Under the pieces are notes generated by a model. It searched no databases. It saw nothing but the letters and a program-made list of their open reading frames with translations, and was not told the DNA's origin. 10,945 nucleotides of DNA from Planctomycetaceae bacterium (GTDB lineage: Bacteria > Planctomycetota > Planctomycetia > Pirellulales > Pirellulaceae), in the NCBI GenBank assembly GCA_005773145.1, contig SXHS01000190.1, forward strand, positions 1-10,945, written 5' to 3'. The translations under genes and the position numbers were made by a program. Positions 6,292-10,945 of this stretch are shown here, piece after piece; the first letter of the stretch is position 1, and each line of letters begins with the position of its first letter.

Positions 6292-8432
6292 CGCATGGCC
6301 ACTCCGGTGGTACTCGCCGAACCGCGCAACCAGGCCGCCTGCAGCCAACCGGGCGAGGCGGTTAGCTCCGACAATTGAATGCCACCGATGCGCTGCAGTC
6401 CCTCCGGCAACTTGATCCCATCGGACTCGAAGTGCTCCGCGAACATCGCACTGAATTTACGTCGCAGGAACGTCTTGAACGTGATCTGTCGCGCGCTCAA
6501 ACGACCTTCCGTATTGATGAAGTTGACCTCCACGTCCCCAAGCCGTGTTGCCTTAGCCCCCTTGGGTCCCTTGGAGAGCTGGTAGCGTGCGGAAATATCC
6601 GTCGTCACATTCAACACCTGATCCGCTCGCGTGAAACGCGTCCCCCGAATCGAGACCAGGACGTTGTCTGCCGTGAATTGGACCCGCACCGGCAGACGTG
6701 GGGCAAACGTGATCGACCAGGGATCCTTCTCGGGGCTGATCTTGAGCTCTTCCGGAATCTCGCGCTTACGCTCCTCCAAGAGCTCAATCAGCCGCTGATC
6801 CGTTAGGGTCATACCGCCCAGCACGGATTCGGCCGAATTATTGATCAGTGATTCGTGCACTTGCAAGACCACGTCGCCCTGCGGGCCTGCGGCGGGTGGG
6901 GGTGCCGATGACGCCAATTGCCAGGGAGTCGCCTGCACGGCAATCACAAGGAGCGCTTCCGCTGTGGTCTGCGTGTGGATGCGTTCTGGAAAAGCCTCCA
7001 GTTTTTTCAGGGGCTGCTCGATCCGAGTGGCATATTGGCGATTGGCCTTGGCAACAAGTGGCTCGGCCTGCTCGTCAATGCGTCCCTGTAGCCGCTCCTC
7101 GGCCCGCTCGGAAGCAATCGCCTCCGCCATGGGCAGGCTCTCCATGGCCTTTTTCCAGGCCACGCGTTCAATCAGACGATGCGCCAATTTGCGACGGGCC
7201 TCGATGCTGCAAATTTCGGTCGCCGTATCGCAGTCGGCCGTGGCAGGATCCGCACAAATACCCGTTCCCGTTAGACGGATCGGCTTGACTCCCAACATCG
7301 TCGTGCAGCTATGACTACAGATGGCCACCGGTCCGTTGTAGCCAACCGAACTCAACACCGTCTGCCCCGAAGTCACTAGTTGCAGGCGGGCACTGGCCGT
7401 CGAGGGTATCAAACGCGCCGTAACCTTGGCAGTGGTCGTGCCGTGCCCGTGAATCTCGGTCCCCATAACATAATCGTCGACTTGAATCGGTTCCTTGACG
7501 TCACGATCCACGGCACTGGCTATCAATTCCCGCGAAATTGACAGGAACATGTTGGGTTGGGCGTGACGCGTGCGCACCGCCTGGACGAGTGAAGGTGCCT
7601 GGCCCGTCGTTGTCAGCCACTCTAAGTGGGTACCGATCTGAGCCGCAGCTTCACCGCTGGGCGACTTTTGGTACTGATCCAATTGCTTGGCCAACTCCTC
7701 AAGATGCCGGCTGATGCGCTGGGCCCCCTGTGGATCGTCGGCCAACACCAATGCCTCCGCGTAGCGGTGGATGGCCCGTCGCGTCCTGACGAAGGCAGGT
7801 CGCTCTAATCCCGAAACCGGCTGGATAAACGGCCCAAGGGATCCCGCCAAAGCCGCTTTGTCGGGGCGTGCCGCAGCACTATGGGCCTTGAGTTCATCCC
7901 AATGCAGAAATTTCTTCCACGCGTCCGATTTCGCCGATCCGCCCCCAGCCAAGTATCGATCGAGTGCCTCCATGGACCGGTGCATTTCAGAACGGGCCTT
8001 GTCGAGCGATACCGCAAGATCGGTGGTCATCTGCCCCTTGGCCGCGCGTGCTGTCTGTGCCAAGTCGTCTTGGACAGGCTGCCTCATTGCGTCGACCCAA
8101 TCCTGCAACGCGAATCGCACGGCCTGAAACCGACGGGAATCAAGTCCCGCTGCTTGCCCTGCGTATGCCTGCAGCACGCCAGATAGTTGCTCCACGTCCG
8201 GCGTTTTTTCGGCCAGTTGTGATTCCAGTTGGTCCGTGCTCAAGTACCGGTGCCAACGCTGGGCATTTTCATCGGTCCCCAGCCAAATTCTTAGCGTCGA
8301 CAATTCCTGGCCCACGCGGTCCCGGGGTGCATCGGCGCGACACTCGGTTGTCATCAGTCCGAACAGACACAAGCCAGACGATGCCAGCCATTTGGCCCAT
8401 AATCCCTTAACACGGAGGCGGCAGCCACCCAT
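6288..8432 (-). CDS. Large secreted protein of unknown function (714 aa)
   Basis: I do not recognise a named family. The ATG at 8432 has AAGGA 9 bases upstream. Residues 1-35 read as a signal peptide (basic N-terminus, hydrophobic core LASSGLCLFGLM, ADA at 33-35 as likely cleavage site); the cysteine at 31 has no proper lipobox. About 40-330 is mainly alpha-helical and charged, without clear repeats. About 335-410 is beta-rich, with GTEIHGHGTTTAKVTARLI-type strands and five cysteines within 37 residues (372, 376, 393, 401, 408). A helical, charged section follows to about 500, then a Pro/Ala-rich linker (SAPPPAAGPQG) and a C-terminal beta-rich domain (about 520-690). It ends in ATGA overlapping the 158-aa gene, so the two are one operon. 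An AT-rich tract at 8513-8530 with CTGACG upstream may hold its promoter, but the match is weak. Likely periplasmic or outer-membrane associated; function unknown. Confidence 0.85.
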   Translation of the reverse strand: MGGCRLRVKGLWAKWLASSGLCLFGLMTTECRADAPRDRVGQELSTLRIWLGTDENAQRWHRYLSTDQLESQLAEKTPDVEQLSGVLQAYAGQAAGLDSRRFQAVRFALQDWVDAMRQPVQDDLAQTARAAKGQMTTDLAVSLDKARSEMHRSMEALDRYLAGGGSAKSDAWKKFLHWDELKAHSAAARPDKAALAGSLGPFIQPVSGLERPAFVRTRRAIHRYAEALVLADDPQGAQRISRHLEELAKQLDQYQKSPSGEAAAQIGTHLEWLTTTGQAPSLVQAVRTRHAQPNMFLSISRELIASAVDRDVKEPIQVDDYVMGTEIHGHGTTTAKVTARLIPSTASARLQLVTSGQTVLSSVGYNGPVAICSHSCTTMLGVKPIRLTGTGICADPATADCDTATEICSIEARRKLAHRLIERVAWKKAMESLPMAEAIASERAEERLQGRIDEQAEPLVAKANRQYATRIEQPLKKLEAFPERIHTQTTAEALLVIAVQATPWQLASSAPPPAAGPQGDVVLQVHESLINNSAESVLGGMTLTDQRLIELLEERKREIPEELKISPEKDPWSITFAPRLPVRVQFTADNVLVSIRGTRFTRADQVLNVTTDISARYQLSKGPKGAKATRLGDVEVNFINTEGRLSARQITFKTFLRRKFSAMFAEHFESDGIKLPEGLQRIGGIQLSELTASPGWLQAAWLRGSASTTGVAMR

Positions 8433-8596
8433 GGTTCACCATCCTTCTTATTTAACGCGATCCATCCAGGCAAATAACTTTTTCGCGATCCGCCAAGTCA
8501 TCCGATCCTGCGTAAATTATTAAAACATTTGACCCGTCAGGGATAGTCCAGTTCCTATGAAGGGAGCCGTCAGATACTTTGCCTGGGAAATGCAAC

Positions 8597-8634
8597 AAAA
8601 AACGGGCGAGGCACGTCGTACGTGTCCCGCCCGT
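8597..8634 (-). terminator. Rho-independent terminator of the sigma-54 activator gene
   Basis: On the minus strand a 14-position GC-rich stem (8634-8621 with 8615-8602, one A-C mismatch and one G-U pair, loop TACGA) is followed directly by six T (8602-8597). This is a textbook intrinsic terminator. It sits 88 bases past the activator stop and 165 bases before the start of the 714-aa gene, so it should separate their transcription. Confidence 0.78.
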
Positions 8635-8674
8635 GAATGTAACCACCGTCCGCCCGGGAACTTAGCCCGGGGCG

Positions 8675-8708
8675 AACGTGTCTACCAGAGTAACGTGTCT
8701 ACCAGAGT
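8675..8708. repeat. 17-bp perfect tandem duplication
   Basis: AACGTGTCTACCAGAGT occurs twice back to back (8675-8691 and 8692-8708), 14 bases beyond the activator stop codon. It does not affect a reading frame. A CCCGGG/CCCGGG inverted repeat lies next to it (8654-8672 region). Function not evident; it may be a recent local duplication. Confidence 0.85.
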
Positions 8709-8721
8709 GTGGATCCCAGGC

Positions 8722-9735
8722 CTAGCGCCCTGCCAGCTCCGCATCCGACTCGCTCTCGATGACCGCGAGCAATCGAGTGAGCGTATTAGCATGCACACCA
8801 AGCAGTTTAGCAGCGCGTCCCTTGTGGTTTCGCGTCGCCTTCAATGCCTCGCGGACCGCCATATTGCGCAACTTAGTCAGGTCGAAAGTCGGCAGGCCGG
8901 ACGCCGCCTGCCTCGCGGCCGGTGTCACGCCGGGGAGCGAAGGCGCACAGTCCAAGACATACGCTTGCTCGATCACATGCGACAGCTGTCGGATGTTTCC
9001 GGGCCAAGGGTATTCACAAAACTGCCGCAACATATCTGCACTCGGCACCCAAACGGGGCGCTGGTACTTCTCGGCAAACCGACGCGCGAAGAACTCAATG
9101 AAATCCGGGATGTCCGCCACTCGTTGGCGCAGCGACGGCACATTGATTTCGCACATGTTCAGCCGGAAATACAAATCCTCGCGGAATGAACCGTTCTCTA
9201 CCTCGTCGCTGAGACTGCGATTGGTGGCGGCGATGACCTGCACATCGATCGACACGGGGCGTGCACTACCGACGGACGTCACCTCCATTTGCTGCAAGAC
9301 TCGCAGCAATTTCGGTTGTAGCTCGAGGGGCATTTCGCCGACCTCATCCAGAAACACGACGCCGCCCTGCGCGGCACGAAACACACCCATGGCCGCGCCT
9401 GCCGCACCTGTGAAAGCTCCCTTTTCATGGCCGAAGAGCTGACTCTCAGCCAGAGTGGCCGTCAACGCTGCGCAATTCACGGGGATAAAGGGTTTATTCG
9501 CGCGGGGCCCCAACTCGTGAATCGACTTGGCCCAAATTTCCTTGCCGGTTCCCGTCTCGCCGGAAACAAGTATCGTGCAATCCGCGGCTGCAGCACGGCG
9601 GGCATGGAGTGCCACGCGACGAATTGCGGCTGTCTGGCCACACACCCACTCTCCCGATGCAAAGGGCGAACCATCCATCTCCTCGCCCAATCGCCCAACT
9701 TCTGTCCAAGCGGTCGCTGTCCTGGTGTCCTTCAT
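8722..9735 (-). CDS. Sigma-54-dependent transcriptional activator without sensory domain (PspF-like architecture)
   Basis: A 337-residue enhancer-binding protein that remodels RNA polymerase carrying sigma-54 by ATP hydrolysis. Seen in order: a short N-terminus (1-30) with no receiver, PAS or GAF domain; the AAA+ core with Walker A GETGTGKE (59-66), the sigma-54 contact loop GAFTGA (106-111), Walker B VVFLDE (126-131), sensor I IAATNRS, arginine finger region FREDLYFRLN (184-193) and sensor II WPGNIRQL (244-251, Gln where Glu is commoner); and a Fis-type helix-turn-helix at about 290-323 (GRAAKLLGVHANTLTRLL). All catalytic motifs are intact. The ATG at 9735 follows a GGGAGGGAG purine run. Lack of a sensor domain means activity must be set by a separate partner or by expression level. 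No clear -24/-12 element was found in this window, so its targets are unknown. Confidence 0.94.
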   Translation of the reverse strand: MKDTRTATAWTEVGRLGEEMDGSPFASGEWVCGQTAAIRRVALHARRAAAADCTILVSGETGTGKEIWAKSIHELGPRANKPFIPVNCAALTATLAESQLFGHEKGAFTGAAGAAMGVFRAAQGGVVFLDEVGEMPLELQPKLLRVLQQMEVTSVGSARPVSIDVQVIAATNRSLSDEVENGSFREDLYFRLNMCEINVPSLRQRVADIPDFIEFFARRFAEKYQRPVWVPSADMLRQFCEYPWPGNIRQLSHVIEQAYVLDCAPSLPGVTPAARQAASGLPTFDLTKLRNMAVREALKATRNHKGRAAKLLGVHANTLTRLLAVIESESDAELAGR

Positions 9736-9976
9736 TGCTCCCTCCCGTTCACGTTGCCTTCAAGTGCCCCTCGAAGCTCATCACAGTTGCACGCGGCACG
9801 CCGCGCTAGCGATCACGCCATGGCCAGCCCACCGGTTGAGTCGTTACAACCCACCCAGCAGTGCGAACTCCCGATTTCTCGGGCGTCGCTTGGCCCTACT
9901 CCTCGCACACCGGCAACCGCCGACTGGATCCGTCCGACGCGGTTGGAGTGCGTGGGAGGCTTGAGCGCTGTCTGTC

Positions 9977-10005
9977 ATTCTAGATGGTACTGACGAAAAG
10001 TGCAA
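9977..10005 (-). promoter_or_regulatory. Candidate sigma-70-type promoter of the sigma-54 activator gene
   Basis: On the minus strand TTGCAC (10005-10000) and TAGAAT (9982-9977) are exactly 17 bases apart; the -10 matches consensus at five of six bases and the -35 at three or four depending on alignment. This would give a leader of about 235 bases before the ATG at 9735, which is long and could carry post-transcriptional control. Prediction by eye. Confidence 0.45.
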
Positions 10006-10240
10006 CAATATGGCATGGGAAATGTGTGGCAAACTTGGCGGCTATCCGTCTTGTGCCGCGTCCGCTGCGTCTTATGTGGGATTAGCCTGGACAAAACGGG
10101 CCGCCGCAGCCAACCGGACCGCGAACGCAACCGGTTATTAAACAAGGACTTATGGACACCGACCGCGACTAATCGGCACGTCTCCTGAGGGATTCGTCGG
10201 GTCCGATTCGAGCCCCCGACGACGTGGGTTGAGCTGTGAG

Positions 10241-10273
10241 CGGCCGGTTGGACACTTGGCCCGAGACCGGCCG
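10241..10273 (-). terminator. Possible terminator hairpin after sufS
   Basis: CGGCCGGT (10241-10248) and ACCGGCCG (10266-10273) form a perfect 8-bp GC-only-rich stem with a 17-base loop, starting 37 bases past the sufS stop. There is no T-tract, so it is a weak candidate; a smaller hairpin (10271-10288) lies between it and the stop and overlaps it by 3 bases. Confidence 0.28.
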
Positions 10274-10309
10274 ATTCAACAAAATCGGAACGAAACCGGG
10301 ATGTCCCCG

Positions 10310-10945
10310 TCAGGCCAATCCGGCCGTTTGGGACGGGGGCGAGCGGCGGCGGAACGTTGCACGTGCCTGTTGCAGGGCATCGGCCAATTGATCCACCTCA
10401 TCGAGCGTGTTGTACAAATAGAAACTGGCACGAGTGCTGGCCCGAATCCCCAGCCGATCATGCAGCGGCATGGCGCAATGATGCCCCGCTCGGACGGCGA
10501 TTCCTTGACGGTCGAGCAGTTGCGCCACATCGTGCGCATGAATACCATCCATCACGAAGCTGACGATTCCCTCTTTGTGCTCAGGCGACGGCCCGAGAAA
10601 ATGCAGGCCGGGAACTTTCGCCAAGACTTGGTGGGCGCGACGGGTCAAGCTGCGTTCATGTTCCTGAATCCAATCCAGGCCCACGTGCTGCAGGTATTCG
10701 ATGGCGGCCCCCAAGCCGATCGCGGACACGATCGGAGGTGTACCGGCCTCGAATTTGGCGGGCAGCTCACCCGGTTCAAAGCCATCCAGTCGCACACGTC
10801 GAATCATGCTGCCGCCGCCCAGAAACGGAGGCATTAGCTCTAGCAGCCGCTCACGGCCATACAGAACTCCCACGCCTGATGGCCCTAGCATCTTATGGCC
10901 ACTGAAGGCCAGAAAGTCCGCATCCCAACAGCGTACGTCGATCGG
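10310..10945 (-). CDS. sufS: SufS-type cysteine desulfurase, C-terminal part (5' end off window)
   Basis: PLP-dependent enzyme that takes sulfur from L-cysteine as a persulfide for iron-sulfur cluster assembly (class II NifS family, SufS/CsdA). The frame is open to the right edge; 211 codons are visible, roughly the second half of a protein of about 400 residues. The first visible stretch PIDVRCWDADFLAFSGHK carries the PLP-binding lysine in the FSGHK motif, followed by MLGPSGVGVLYG. Further on are PPFLGGGSMI, KFEAGTPPI (the family's FEAGTP substrate-site loop) and RAGHHCAMPLH, which holds the catalytic cysteine in the SufS-type RxGHHCA context. The end ASFYLYNTLDEVDQL is also typical. SufE, SufU or other suf genes are not visible; upstream suf genes may lie beyond the right edge. 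The symbol could equally be csdA; class II is clear. Confidence 0.93.
   Translation of the reverse strand, partial: PIDVRCWDADFLAFSGHKMLGPSGVGVLYGRERLLELMPPFLGGGSMIRRVRLDGFEPGELPAKFEAGTPPIVSAIGLGAAIEYLQHVGLDWIQEHERSLTRRAHQVLAKVPGLHFLGPSPEHKEGIVSFVMDGIHAHDVAQLLDRQGIAVRAGHHCAMPLHDRLGIRASTRASFYLYNTLDEVDQLADALQQARATFRRRSPPSQTAGLA

Larger units (their letters stand above)
9736..10309. other. Gene-free stretch between sufS and the sigma-54 activator
   Basis: About 570 bases without a convincing gene. It holds the candidate activator promoter at 9977-10005 and several dyads: TCGTCGGG/CCCGACGA at 10194-10222, CGGCCGGT/ACCGGCCG at 10241-10273 and CCGATT/AATCGG at 10271-10288. Short open frames (for example plus 10000-10188) have no ribosome binding site or known motif. 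I see no tRNA or recognised RNA family. Confidence 0.55.

Noticed and set aside
8466..8586. CCAGGCAAA and TTTGCCTGG forming a 9-bp inverted repeat about 100 bases apart
   Set aside because: Too far apart and too short to argue for a mobile element end or a stable structure, and no target duplication is seen.
8557..9189. 210-residue plus-strand open frame
   Set aside because: Antisense to the sigma-54 activator, whose motifs are complete; no independent support.
10000..10188. 62-residue open frame with a hydrophobic stretch between the activator and sufS
   Set aside because: No ribosome binding site, no recognisable domain, and its start overlaps the candidate activator promoter.
10194..10222. 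TTCGAG within a stem, resembling a tRNA or tmRNA T-arm
   Set aside because: The 5-bp T-stem does not pair around TTCGAG in the required register, and no acceptor, D or anticodon arm is present.

Overview
The window looks like ordinary chromosome from a planctomycete, probably in or near the Pirellulales. This rests on gene content and protein style: an efflux adaptor, a signal-peptide CAP protein with planctomycete-like sequence, a heptosyltransferase-like GT9 enzyme beside a GT4 enzyme, a large unrecognised secreted protein, and a SufS-type cysteine desulfurase, all GC-rich and separated by fairly long gene-free gaps. No rRNA, tRNA, transposase, phage gene or CRISPR array was seen.

Layout. 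(1) 1-1556, minus: N-terminal 518 codons of an HlyD/AcrA-type efflux adaptor, running off the left edge. (2) 1557-2443: gene-free stretch with a candidate minus-strand promoter whose spacer carries an 8-base G/C homopolymer, an adjoining 10-bp palindrome, and several small hairpins. (3) 2444-3253, plus: exported CAP (SCP/PR-1) protein. (4) 3300-3354: strong hairpins between convergent genes. (5) 3370-4425, minus, and 4670-5836, plus: divergent GT9 and GT4 glycosyltransferases. (6) 5815-6291 and 6288-8432, minus: a translationally coupled pair, a 158-aa cytoplasmic-looking protein and a 714-aa secreted protein, neither recognised. (7) 8597-8634: a good intrinsic terminator, then 8722-9735, minus: a short sigma-54 activator with only AAA+ and Fis-type HTH domains. 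(8) 9736-10309: gene-free, with a good sigma-70-like promoter for the activator. (9) 10310-10945, minus: C-terminal part of SufS, running off the right edge.

How they work together. The two glycosyltransferases plausibly act in lipopolysaccharide or surface-glycan synthesis. The 714-aa and 158-aa proteins form an operon (ATGA overlap) and lie directly downstream of the sigma-54 activator, but behind a terminator and without a recognisable -24/-12 promoter, so control of that pair by the activator is only a guess. The other genes appear to be functionally independent. I found no clear new multi-gene system. The most notable items are the unrecognised coupled pair, the homopolymer inside the adaptor promoter, and the active-site substitutions in the CAP and GT4 proteins.
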